NCBI RefSeq assembly: GCF_025211055.1
Contig: NZ_JAOARO010000057.1
Span: 124,001-188,000, forward strand
DNA length: 64,000 nt
Direction of reading: 5' to 3'
Origin: Vallitalea sp.
GTDB lineage: Bacteria > Bacillota > Clostridia > Lachnospirales > Vallitaleaceae
A model generated the notes under the pieces. It saw nothing but the letters and a program-made list of their open reading frames with translations. It was not told where the DNA came from and did no database searches. Numbering within the stretch: position 1 is the first letter of the stretch; each line of letters opens with the position of its first letter. The position numbers and the translations under genes are program-made. Below, in pieces: positions 19,703 through 28,906 of this stretch.

Positions 19703-19731
19703 ATTATAAACGCATACTTCTCAATTGTCAA
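19703..19731 (-). promoter_or_regulatory. Consensus promoter facing the cas operon
   Basis: On the - strand TTGACA (19726-19731) and TATAAT (19703-19708) are both perfect hexamers, exactly 17 bases apart. Transcription would start near 19696 and run through the degenerate-repeat RNA toward cas6, 330 bases downstream. No strong terminator was seen in between, so this is probably the cas operon promoter. Confidence 0.75.
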
Positions 19732-19839
19732 TATGTTTCAATAATAACATCAATTATAATTAGTATAAGTTATTTAATCTATCTTATTTTGTCTATATAC
19801 TTCCAAATAATATATATACTTCTCAATCAACATTATAAG

Positions 19840-22167
19840 CTTATTGCTCTAATCTTATTATGGTTCAACTTGGAAGCCCTTAGACTTTCTCAAATGGGTT
19901 GTCTAATTTCAATACGACTCTTGTTAAGGTTCAACTCGGATAAATCTCCCTTATCCGCATGTTCTCGAATATTTCAATACAACTCTTGTTAAGGTTCAAC
20001 AATAAGAAAAAAATAACACTAACTGATATTGTAGCAATTTCAATACAACTCTTGTTAAGGTTCAACTGATATAAAGAATTATGGTGTATTTAAAACAATT
20101 TAATTTCAATACAACTCTTGTTAAGGTTCAACTTATCCCATTTGTTACAAGTAAGAAAACAACACAAAAATTTCAATACAACTCTTGTTAAGGTTCAACG
20201 GCAATGGATATTTAATATAGTAAGGGGGTCGGGCATTTCAATACAACTCTTGTTAAGGTTCAACCAACAAAACCATCATCATCGGCTCTCATTGCTAAAA
20301 TTTCAATACAACTCTTGTTAAGGTTCAACTTATTTTATTAGCAATACTAAACACAATTTTACTCTATTTCAATACAACTCTTGTTAAGGTTCAACTTTCT
20401 TGGTCTTCATATGCTTGGATAGAATCTAATATATTTCAATACAACTCTTGTTAAGGTTCAACCCATTGTTTCATTGGTAAACATTTTAAATAACGCAATT
20501 TCAATACAACTCTTGTTAAGGTTCAACATGTAACATACTCCTACCATTAAGCCTGTAAAAAGATTTCAATACAACTCTTGTTAAGGTTCAACGCTATTCT
20601 AATTATATTGTTTGGTACTAATCCTACATTTCAATACAACTCTTGTTAAGGTTCAACTAATAAACTGATTCAATTTATAAAGACCGGTAAGGAATTTCAA
20701 TACAACTCTTGTTAAGGTTCAACTTGAAATCCAAAACATGAAACTGAATGATATAGAATTATTTCAATACAACTCTTGTTAAGGTTCAACCCATATACCA
20801 TCTTTATTGATTCTTATCATATACATTTCAATACAACTCTTGTTAAGGTTCAACTTTATCTACCTGATGCTTTTTATATTCATCATTTTATATTTCAATA
20901 CAACTCTTGTTAAGGTTCAACTTTTGTTTGCAGCATAAGTAATGACTTGATTAACGAATTTCAATACAACTCTTGTTAAGGTTCAACTGTGTAACTACTT
21001 GGTCAATAGTTCTGTTTAACGCAATTTCAATACAACTCTTGTTAAGGTTCAACTATTGCATTAGGTAATTCTTCTTTTATCTTTCCTAATTTCAATACAA
21101 CTCTTGTTAAGGTTCAACTATAGCCTTATCCTTCAACCTGTATATATGTGCCAAATTTCAATACAACTCTTGTTAAGGTTCAACTTTTTAACGCTTCCTT
21201 CATATCTTTTACTATATACATTTCAATACAACTCTTGTTAAGGTTCAACCTTTACCATCGATGTTGATAACAGGAGAGTAACCTGATTTCAATACAACTC
21301 TTGTTAAGGTTCAACATGCTAACCCATTCCAAATTGGTAGTTCACATTCATTTCAATACAACTCTTGTTAAGGTTCAACTTTATATCAATATATTGTTGA
21401 GACAGATATTCTTTATTTCAATACAACTCTTGTTAAGGTTCAACTTTATCATGTAACTTAACTATCAGAAGTAAATCAAAATTTCAATACAACTCTTGTT
21501 AAGGTTCAACACCAATTGGACATCAGACGATTATTATAATGCAGAATTTCAATACAACTCTTGTTAAGGTTCAACCTACTTTATCTGGATATACTCCTTC
21601 CACTACTGCTCCATTTCAATACAACTCTTGTTAAGGTTCAACTGAATTACCATCTGCATCAATGAAAGTATCATTGAGATTTCAATACAACTCTTGTTAA
21701 GGTTCAACAAAACAAAAATATCCATATGTTCCATCTGTATCAGAATTTCAATACAACTCTTGTTAAGGTTCAACGTTCTTTCTCCCAAACCATAATATGA
21801 GCGTGAGGAATTTCAATACAACTCTTGTTAAGGTTCAACGTCTTCCTTGGGACATAAAGCGAGCAGTTGACACATATTTCAATACAACTCTTGTTAAGGT
21901 TCAACGAGGGTTCATACATGCATTACTATTTTAAAGCACAATTTCAATACAACTCTTGTTAAGGTTCAACTTTTTTACCTAAAATAATTATTGTGGAGTT
22001 CTGCGAATTTCAATACAACTCTTGTTAAGGTTCAACTATCCTCTGTTACTTTTGCATTTAACTCACTTTCATATTTCAATACAACTCTTGTTAAGGTTCA
22101 ACGCTAATCGTACAGGAATAATAATACAAGCTGATATATTTCAATACAACTCTTGTTAAGGTTCAAC
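19840..22167 (-). CRISPR. CRISPR array 2, type I-B, 35 full repeats plus one degenerate repeat
   Basis: Counting by eye gives 35 complete 30-bp repeats (19906 to 22138 starts) with 34-37-bp spacers. The repeat differs from that of array 1 at one base: CTCTTG in place of CTATTG. The left end is degenerate: slot 19840-19869 keeps only TCTTATTATGGTTCAAC, and the next repeat has G for A (AATACGACT). This marks the trailer and places the leader at the right end. It shares orientation with the cas genes and array 1. Spacer 21971-22006 is identical to spacer 10400-10435 of array 1. Confidence 0.98.
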
Positions 22168-22345
22168 CAACATAAACTCAACATTCCCTACTCATCCATT
22201 AAACCACAAAAGCCCTAAAATATCAACTTTTTCTTATTTTTTTCCAACCTAATGCTATTAAAATTCTAATACTACTCAAAATAACTCCAACTACGCATAT
22301 TTAGAAGCTCACAGCCCTTTTCAGAATTTTCAAGCCTGGAAAAAC
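22168..22345 (-). promoter_or_regulatory. Leader of CRISPR array 2, with promoter
   Basis: Homologous to leader 1 over about 175 bases, with the strongest identity near the array (GTTGATATTTTAG, TTTGTGGTTTAAT, GGAATGTTG) and at the distal end (TTTCCAGG, TTCTGAAAA). TTGATA (22221-22226) and TTTAAT (22198-22203) are 17 bases apart on the - strand. Conservation of the whole leader suggests the same Cas1-Cas2 serves both arrays. Confidence 0.78.
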
Positions 22346-22392
22346 TATAAAAAAAATATTGATATCCATAATGAGTGACTTATAAATCATTC

Positions 22393-22461
22393 TTAGAAAA
22401 TCTTAGTGAATGTAAGAATGGTTTCCGTTAAGAAACTTAAATGTCTGAATACTATTAGCAC
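22393..22461 (-). CDS. Possible 22-residue peptide upstream of CRISPR leader 2
   Basis: A GTG at 22461 lies five bases after AGGAGG and opens a 22-codon frame beginning MLIVFRHL and ending FTKIF. The reading frame overlaps two small hairpins (GTTTC/GAAAC and CATTCTTA/TAAGAATG). Function unknown. The strong ribosome binding site is the main reason to list it; it may be a relic of a longer gene. Nothing else was recognised between the leader and the DUF2164 gene. Confidence 0.25.
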   Translation of the reverse strand: MLIVFRHLSFLTETILTFTKIF

Positions 22462-22543
22462 TACTTCCTCCTAATAGAACTCTATCAATACTATACCATA
22501 CAATTATACAAAAGCCTTATTCTTCTACCCTAATAGAATATAA

Positions 22544-22774
22544 TCACTTTTCCAACCCATATAACTCTTCCACCTTATCCTCCATTACTTTCACACAATC
22601 ATTTATTGCCTCATTATATATTTCAGGACCAATCTTTTCTATAATAAAGTCCATAAAAAGCATAGCTGCTAGATCTCCTAATTCTTCATCTCTTTCTTCA
22701 TAAAAATACTCTTTAATAAGTCCTTTTATTATTTCCTGCTTCTCTTTTGATAATTTAATCTTACTATTATTCAT
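22544..22774 (-). CDS. DUF2164 family protein
   Basis: 76-residue acidic helical protein. The pattern IKLSKEKQEIIKGLIKEYF, then ELGDLAAMLFMDFIIEKIGP and YNEAINDCVKVMEDKVEEL, matches the DUF2164 family as I know it. The family's role is not established. The ATG follows GGGAGAG by seven bases. It is transcribed alone on the - strand between glgB and the CRISPR locus, and no nearby gene suggests a partner. Confidence 0.75.
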   Translation of the reverse strand: MNNSKIKLSKEKQEIIKGLIKEYFYEERDEELGDLAAMLFMDFIIEKIGPEIYNEAINDCVKVMEDKVEELYGLEK

Positions 22775-22899
22775 ATATAATCTCTCCCTTATCTTAAAAA
22801 CTCTATTTTATTAATTATACCTTTGAATAATTACATTGTAAAGCAAAGCATCTAATATTAACAATATTCAAATTATAATTCACTTCCAAAATAAATAAA

Positions 22900-22930
22900 A
22901 TTTAATAAGGTATAGCCCTAAGACTATACC
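22900..22930 (-). terminator. Terminator after glgB
   Basis: Stem GGTATAG/CTATACC (22909-22915 and 22924-22930) with an 8-base loop, followed on the - strand by a T/A-rich tract. Located 14 bases after the glgB stop. Confidence 0.55.
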
Positions 22931-22944
22931 CTCTATCAAATCAG

Positions 22945-25134
22945 TTATTTTTTAACACTCTCATACTTCAATATGGACATTCCCAACGGTGGAACTTTTA
23001 TATCAATTGCCTGCTTTCTTCCATCCCAATCCAAATCCATTGATCTAATTACCTTCTTATTAATTATACCACTTCCACCATATTTCTCATCATCACTGCT
23101 TAGGATCTCTCTATACTCTCCTTTATACGGTACACCAATCCTATGCATAGTTCTTGGTATAGGAGTAAAATTACAAATAAAAACCAACGTATCTTTCATC
23201 TCTATTCCTTTTCTTATGAAAGTGATAATACTCTCCTCATAATCACCACAATTAATCCATTCAAATCCACTTTGTGAAAAATCATCATACCAAAAAGCAA
23301 TTTCTTCATGATACAATTTATTCATATCTCTAACATATTCCTGTATCTGTCTATGACTTTCATATAATAGAAGATGCCAATCAAGACTTTTGCTTTCTGT
23401 CCATTCTTCAAATTGAGCGAACTCATTACCCATAAATTGTAATTTTTTCCCTGGATGCCCATACATGAATCCATAAGCCACTCTAATATTAGCAAACTTC
23501 TGCCAGTAATCACCAGGCATCTTGCCTATCATTGAACCTTTTCCATGTACTACTTCATCATGTGATAAGACAAGAATAAAATTCTCAGTGTAAGCATATA
23601 CCATACTGAAAGTCAAATCATTATGATGATATTTTCTGTGAACAGGTTCTTTCTTCATATATCTAAGAAAATCATTCATCCAACCCATGTTCCATTTCAT
23701 GCCGAAACCTAAACCACCTAGATTAGAAGGTCTAGAAACACCAGTCCATGATGTTGACTCTTCAGCAATCATCATAATACCTGGATACTTTTTATAGACT
23801 ATTGAATTAAGATGTTTGAGAAACTCTACGGCTTCATGATTTTCTCTTCCACCCTCTCTATTAGGAATCCACTCTCCATAATCTTTTCCATAATCAAGAT
23901 ACAACATTGAAGCTACCGCATCTACTCTAAGTCCATCAATATGGAATTTATCAAACCAATAAACTGCATTAGCAATTAAAAAGTTACTCACTTCATTTCT
24001 TCCATAATTAAATATCATTGTACCCCAATGTGGATGTTCTCCTCTTTTTGGGTCATCATGTTCATATAATGCTGTACCATCAAATCTAATAAGACCATGC
24101 TCATCTTTTGGGAAATGAGCAGGTACCCAGTCAAGTATTACACCAATATTGTTATTATGGCAGGAATCTACTAGATACATAAACTCTTCAGGTGTTCCAA
24201 ACCTACTGGTAACTGCATAGTATCCTATGACTTGATATCCCCATGAAGCATCATAAGGATGTTCAGCTATAGGTAATAATTCTATGTGTGTATATCCCAT
24301 ATCCTTCACATATATAATTAATTGATCTGCTAGCTCTTTATAACTTAAAAATTCGTTTTTGTCGCCACGTCTCCATGAACCTAGATGCACTTCGTATATG
24401 GAGATTGGTTCATTAATAGGATTCTTGTTCATTCTACTTTTCAGCCATTTGGAATCTTGCCACTCATAGGAATTCACATTAGCCACTATAGAAGCTGTGC
24501 TTGGACGCAATTCTGAGTAATTACCATATGGATCACTTTTCTCTAATAGATATCCTTGCTTAGTTTTTATCTCATACTTATATTTTTCACCAGACACCAA
24601 TGAAGGAATAAATAACTCATATATCCCAGAATTACCTAGCTCTCTCATTTGATGTATTCTCCCATCCCAATGATTGAAATCACCTATAACACTGACTCTC
24701 ATAGCATTAGGCGCCCATACAGCAAACATAACACCTGACACTGCATCTATTTCTAGAACATGAGCTCCCAGCTTATTATATATTTCATAATGAGTTCCCT
24801 TGCCAAAAAGATATAGGTCTACATCACTAATTTGACTCTGAAATCTATAGGGGTCTTCTATCTCCCACTTATAGCCTTCATCATTTATTACATAAAATTT
24901 ATAATCAATTATCTGATTAATGAGTATAGTATAAAACCCTGCTTCATGTACTTTTTCCATTTTCACTTTCTTAGTATTATTCTTATCGACTAAATATACT
25001 TCTTTTGTATATGGCAAAAATACATTAACGAAATATTTATCTCTATATTCATGAATCCCTAGAATATGATGTGGATCTCTGTGATTGGAATTTATTAACA
25101 CACTTAGTTCATCTTGATTAATATAGTCTTTCAT
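22945..25134 (-). CDS. glgB: 1,4-alpha-glucan branching enzyme
   Basis: GH13 enzyme that creates alpha-1,6 branches in glycogen. The N-terminal region holds two carbohydrate-binding modules, the second containing VWAPNAMRVSVIGDFNHWDG. The catalytic barrel shows DGLRVDAVASMLY (nucleophile Asp), AEESTSW (acid Glu) and LSHDEVVHGKGSM (third acidic residue). The start used is the ATG at 25134 with AGGGTGG upstream (729 aa); a GTG three codons earlier overlaps that site. No glgC, glgA or glgP lies nearby, so it stands apart from any glycogen operon. Confidence 0.96.
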   Translation of the reverse strand: MKDYINQDELSVLINSNHRDPHHILGIHEYRDKYFVNVFLPYTKEVYLVDKNNTKKVKMEKVHEAGFYTILINQIIDYKFYVINDEGYKWEIEDPYRFQSQISDVDLYLFGKGTHYEIYNKLGAHVLEIDAVSGVMFAVWAPNAMRVSVIGDFNHWDGRIHQMRELGNSGIYELFIPSLVSGEKYKYEIKTKQGYLLEKSDPYGNYSELRPSTASIVANVNSYEWQDSKWLKSRMNKNPINEPISIYEVHLGSWRRGDKNEFLSYKELADQLIIYVKDMGYTHIELLPIAEHPYDASWGYQVIGYYAVTSRFGTPEEFMYLVDSCHNNNIGVILDWVPAHFPKDEHGLIRFDGTALYEHDDPKRGEHPHWGTMIFNYGRNEVSNFLIANAVYWFDKFHIDGLRVDAVASMLYLDYGKDYGEWIPNREGGRENHEAVEFLKHLNSIVYKKYPGIMMIAEESTSWTGVSRPSNLGGLGFGMKWNMGWMNDFLRYMKKEPVHRKYHHNDLTFSMVYAYTENFILVLSHDEVVHGKGSMIGKMPGDYWQKFANIRVAYGFMYGHPGKKLQFMGNEFAQFEEWTESKSLDWHLLLYESHRQIQEYVRDMNKLYHEEIAFWYDDFSQSGFEWINCGDYEESIITFIRKGIEMKDTLVFICNFTPIPRTMHRIGVPYKGEYREILSSDDEKYGGSGIINKKVIRSMDLDWDGRKQAIDIKVPPLGMSILKYESVKK

Positions 25135-25360
25135 ATATACCACCCTATCACTTTCTACATTTTAACATTTATATATTAGTACAACCCCATTAATAATTAT
25201 ACTAATCAAAATCAATTATATGCTTACAATTAAGATTTCATTCTATATAAATTAAATAATTGCTATAGACTAGGAATTATTTAGTTCTATTCACTTTTTA
25301 TAGTATTGACAAAGATCGTATTATTAATTCTATATTATCTTAACAGCTGTAAAAGCTGAT

Positions 25361-25395
25361 AAAAAAAGCCAACAGTAAAATTTACTGTTGGTCTT
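25361..25395 (-). terminator. Terminator after hflC
   Basis: Perfect palindrome CCAACAGTAAA/TTTACTGTTGG at 25369-25391, followed on the - strand by seven T's. It ends the hflKC transcript 17 bases beyond the stop codon. Confidence 0.8.
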
Positions 25396-25407
25396 TCATA
25401 TTAGTTC

Positions 25408-26337
25408 TTATTGATAACCATTTACATACTCTAATAAATCATTGTTCTTGTCTAAGAATATAGTTGTATCTTTTAAGTTCTTGTAGATGTCCATTCTCTG
25501 AATGAATTTATAGAACTCTAAGTCTTTCTTAAGAGATTCTTGATAAATCTTGATTGCTTCTGCATCAGCCTCAGCTTTTGTTACTGCTGCTTTTTCAACT
25601 GCTGAAGCTATTAATTCTTTTCTTTGACGGTCTGTACTAGCTTTGGCTTTTTGATAAGCAGAATCACCTTCAGCTATTAATTTTTCACTTTCTTTTTCAA
25701 TTTGCTTAGACATCTTACTTTCGATACTAGCAATATTGTCTTTTGGAAAAGTTTTTCTATTAACACCAACATCTGTTACATATAATCCAAAATCTTCCAA
25801 TAACTTATTATTCAACTCATCTAATTTTTCTGTTATATGAGACTCAAGGATATGACTTTCAAAAAATTCATTGAACACTAATCTATTCCCTGATTGAATT
25901 ACAACAGGATAAAGTCTTTGGTCCATAACATAATTAGCACCACTTACATTAATAACAGACTCATTGAATTTGACAGGGTCAATAATTCTATATTGTGCAT
26001 ACATCTGAATATCTAAAAATCTACTATCCTTGGTATTGATTTTTTCTGTAAGAGATTTATAGGTAAGATATTTAGCATCATATTTTTCTACATTTTGTAA
26101 GAAAGGAATTTTAAAATGTAACCCTTTCTCTCTAACAATATTAACATCCTCTTTATCATTATCTATAAGATTCTGCTTTACTAAATCATAATCTTTAGTA
26201 TTAATAACAGTTGTCTTTATCTTCCCAAATTGCTTAATTACAGCAACTTGGTCTTCATTAATAATGTAAGCACTTGAAGATAATAAGATTATACCTACAA
26301 CTAATAGTATTATAATAACAATATATTTTTTCTTCAT
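25408..26337 (-). CDS. hflC: HflC, SPFH-domain regulator of FtsH
   Basis: Membrane-anchored SPFH/band-7 protein that assembles with HflK into a large cage around the FtsH protease. The 309 residues comprise one N-terminal membrane helix (IVIIILLVVGIILLSSSAYI), then EDQVAVIKQFGK starting the SPFH domain. A long charged, alanine-rich coiled coil follows (KASTDRQRKELIASAVEKAA, about residues 235-285). Translation begins 14 bases after hflK. The pairing with hflK gives the specific assignment; without it this would be only a prohibitin-like protein. Confidence 0.88.
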   Translation of the reverse strand: MKKKYIVIIILLVVGIILLSSSAYIINEDQVAVIKQFGKIKTTVINTKDYDLVKQNLIDNDKEDVNIVREKGLHFKIPFLQNVEKYDAKYLTYKSLTEKINTKDSRFLDIQMYAQYRIIDPVKFNESVINVSGANYVMDQRLYPVVIQSGNRLVFNEFFESHILESHITEKLDELNNKLLEDFGLYVTDVGVNRKTFPKDNIASIESKMSKQIEKESEKLIAEGDSAYQKAKASTDRQRKELIASAVEKAAVTKAEADAEAIKIYQESLKKDLEFYKFIQRMDIYKNLKDTTIFLDKNNDLLEYVNGYQ

Positions 26338-26351
26338 ATTATGGCACCCCC

Positions 26352-27386
26352 CTAATTATCCTTAGAACTTACTTGCTTTTTAATAAAGTTGTCATTTTCT
26401 AAATTGTAGAATTTATATATGTCTGAGTCATTAGTGATATCTAGAACTATATTATTATTAGTTATAAAATCTCTCATAGATTCAATATAATATTTTTCTT
26501 TTACAATCAGAGGATTGATCTTATATTCTTCATATAGAGCTTCGTATTGTGCCACTCCAGCTTTTGCATTAGCAATAACTTCAGCCTTGTACCCAAAAGC
26601 TTCCTCTTCTAATTGCTGTGCTTCTGCTTGAGCTTGAGGAATAATTGTATTATTATATTTTTCAGCTTCTTCTAACTTACCTTTCATATACTGATTGGCA
26701 TTTTCTTTTTGTCTGTAAGCTTCTTCCACAGCATCTAGTAATTTAACATTTTGAGTTTCAACTGTCATTATTTCAATTCCAGCTTCATAATTTCTTAGTT
26801 TTTGTTGTAATTCAGGTAGAATTTCATCATCAATAATCTCTTTATTAGTTCTAGCATCATCTAGTGTAAATGTTTGATAGCTATTCCTAACTACATCCTC
26901 AAGAGCTAAGCGTAGTGTACCTTCTACATCATCTACCTTGAAAAGGTAATTTCTTGGATCATCAATCTTATATTGTATAATAAGATTAAGCATTATTAAT
27001 GATGCGTTATTATTAGAGCCATCTACTATAACTCTTGCTTCTGTATTAGCAGTAGAATACTCAGGGCTTTTATTTGTTGTGCCTGATTGGGTTGTTTTGA
27101 AACCGTATTCCATCTTGAATACCTTACCTGTTGGAACTTTTCTTACTGTATCAGCAATAGGGATTTTCACATGTAGACCTGCTTTGCTAACTACCTGCTG
27201 CACCTGTCCAAACCTAAGAACTACTGCTGATTCTCTATTATCTAACATATAAACACTGTTAAAGCCAACAAAAACTAATATTAATACGATTACAACTAGG
27301 GTAATTGATCTTTTTGCATTCTTTTTTAAATTGTTAAACTTTACATCGATAACATCATCTTTGTTACTATTATAGTTATCACTCAT
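26352..27386 (-). CDS. hflK: HflK, SPFH-domain regulator of FtsH
   Basis: Partner of HflC. The 344 residues have a short cytosolic N-terminus, one membrane helix (SITLVVIVLILVFVGFNSVY) and the SPFH domain starting with ESAVVLRFGQV. QNVKLLDAVEEAYRQKENAN, near the end of the SPFH domain, is typical of HflK. The coiled-coil tail contains AQAEAQQLEEEA. It has no glycine-rich N-terminus like that of the E. coli protein. First gene of a two-gene operon with an extended -10 promoter. Confidence 0.9.
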   Translation of the reverse strand: MSDNYNSNKDDVIDVKFNNLKKNAKRSITLVVIVLILVFVGFNSVYMLDNRESAVVLRFGQVQQVVSKAGLHVKIPIADTVRKVPTGKVFKMEYGFKTTQSGTTNKSPEYSTANTEARVIVDGSNNNASLIMLNLIIQYKIDDPRNYLFKVDDVEGTLRLALEDVVRNSYQTFTLDDARTNKEIIDDEILPELQQKLRNYEAGIEIMTVETQNVKLLDAVEEAYRQKENANQYMKGKLEEAEKYNNTIIPQAQAEAQQLEEEAFGYKAEVIANAKAGVAQYEALYEEYKINPLIVKEKYYIESMRDFITNNNIVLDITNDSDIYKFYNLENDNFIKKQVSSKDN

Positions 27387-27419
27387 ATGTTACTCCCTCC
27401 TTCATAGAAATTGTATATT

Positions 27420-27428
27420 ATTATAACA
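27420..27428 (-). promoter_or_regulatory. Extended -10 promoter of hflKC
   Basis: On the - strand TGT precedes TATAAT (27420-27425), an extended -10 element about 34 bases before the hflK ATG. The -35 match is weak. Confidence 0.4.
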
Positions 27429-27549
27429 CACTATTCCCTATATATTTATGAACAAACTGTTAAATTTATAAGCAAATCATAAATAACTATTAAAATATAG
27501 GGTCTTAAAAGCATAGAAAATTCTGGATTGATAATAAATCTATAAAAAT

Positions 27550-27586
27550 AGCAAAATATAAACCAGTATACATTTTTGTATACTGG
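27550..27586 (-). terminator. Terminator after the DUF1015 gene
   Basis: Stem CCAGTATAC/GTATACTGG (27563-27571 and 27578-27586), loop of six bases, then a T-rich tail on the - strand. Ends the serC-serA-DUF1015 transcript. Confidence 0.7.
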
Positions 27587-27610
27587 CCAATATAATAACA
27601 AAAAAATTAA

Positions 27611-28855
27611 TCAACTTAATTTATGAATAAGTAAACCACTACGTAACTTAGGTTCAAACCATGTTGATTTTGGTGGCATCAGTTTACTAGCATCTGCTAT
27701 ATTCATAAGTTCTTCAATCTTTGTTGGATACATTGAAAATGCAATTTTCATATCAGACTGTGCTCTACGTTCCAGCTCTTTTAATCCTCTGATACCTCCA
27801 ACAAAGTCTATCCTCTTATCAATTCTAGGATCACCTATATCAAGGATAGGCTGTAACAGATAATTATATAGTATTGAAACATCAAGGCTACGAACAGGGT
27901 CATCAATTGATTTTAATTGGTCTTTTGCCCTTAGTTTGTACCACTTACTGTCTACAAACATACCAAACTCTAATTTTTCAGCAGGTTTATAAGGCTTACT
28001 TCCAATCTCCTCTACAACAAAATTTCTCTCTACTTCATTAATCAATTCACTTACACTATAATTATTAAGGTCTTTCACTACTCTATTATAATCCATAATA
28101 TATAACTGTTCATCTGGAAAAACAACTGATAAAAAGAAGTTGAATTCTTCTGTCCCATCATAATCTGGATTAGCTTTTCGTCTCTTCACAGCTACTTTAA
28201 CTGCTGATGCGGCTCTATGGTGACCATCAGCTATATAGAGACTATCAATGTTCTTAAAATGCATAACTAACTGCTCTATAAGCTTATCATCTTCTACTAC
28301 CCATACTCTATGACTGATTTCATCATCAGCTGTAAAATCATATATAGGTATATTATCATTGACATACTTATCCATTAGAGCATTAATCTCTTGTTCAGCT
28401 CTATAGGTCAAGAAAATTGGTCCTGTATTAGCATCTAGATAGTCAACATGATTAATTCTGTCTTGTTCCTTAGCTTCTCTAGTCAATTCATGTTTTTTGA
28501 TATTATTATTCAAATAATCGTCTACTGAAGTACACGTAACGATTCCTAGCTGTTTTCTTCCGTTCATTTCAAGTTCATATAAATATAAACAAGGTTTATC
28601 GTCTTGAATAAAATAACCTTTTTCAACAAATTCATCAAACTTGTCTCTTGCATGTTGATAAACCTTCTTATCATAGGTATCAATACCCATATCCATCTCA
28701 ACTTCAGCTCTATCGATTCTCAAAAAGGAATAGGGTTTTCCCTTAACCTCTTCTACTGCTTCTTCTCTATTATAAACATCATAAGGCAAAGCCGCTATAT
28801 TTTCAGCATACTTAGTAGCTGGTCTTATACCACAAAAGGGTCTAATTATCGCCAT
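27611..28855 (-). CDS. DUF1015 family protein
   Basis: 414-residue cytosolic protein starting MAIIRPFCGIRPA and carrying LPYDVYNREEA, EHELTREAK-like (KKHELTREAKEQDR) and IADGHHRAASA segments that define DUF1015. The biochemical role is not established. In many Firmicutes this family sits beside serine biosynthesis genes, as here directly after serA. The ADGHHR motif resembles a nucleotide or phosphate-handling site, but that is speculative. The start is the ATG at 28855, eight bases after AGGAG; a GTG nine bases upstream overlaps the site. Confidence 0.85.
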   Translation of the reverse strand: MAIIRPFCGIRPATKYAENIAALPYDVYNREEAVEEVKGKPYSFLRIDRAEVEMDMGIDTYDKKVYQHARDKFDEFVEKGYFIQDDKPCLYLYELEMNGRKQLGIVTCTSVDDYLNNNIKKHELTREAKEQDRINHVDYLDANTGPIFLTYRAEQEINALMDKYVNDNIPIYDFTADDEISHRVWVVEDDKLIEQLVMHFKNIDSLYIADGHHRAASAVKVAVKRRKANPDYDGTEEFNFFLSVVFPDEQLYIMDYNRVVKDLNNYSVSELINEVERNFVVEEIGSKPYKPAEKLEFGMFVDSKWYKLRAKDQLKSIDDPVRSLDVSILYNYLLQPILDIGDPRIDKRIDFVGGIRGLKELERRAQSDMKIAFSMYPTKIEELMNIADASKLMPPKSTWFEPKLRSGLLIHKLS

Positions 28856-28906
28856 TGATTTCACTCCTAATTAGGAACAATTAAGACTAGTTCCTACTTA
28901 TCTTAA

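Noticed and set aside
25297..25340. TTGACA-containing + strand promoter upstream of glgB
   Set aside because: No good -10 at proper spacing and it faces a terminator with no gene on that strand.
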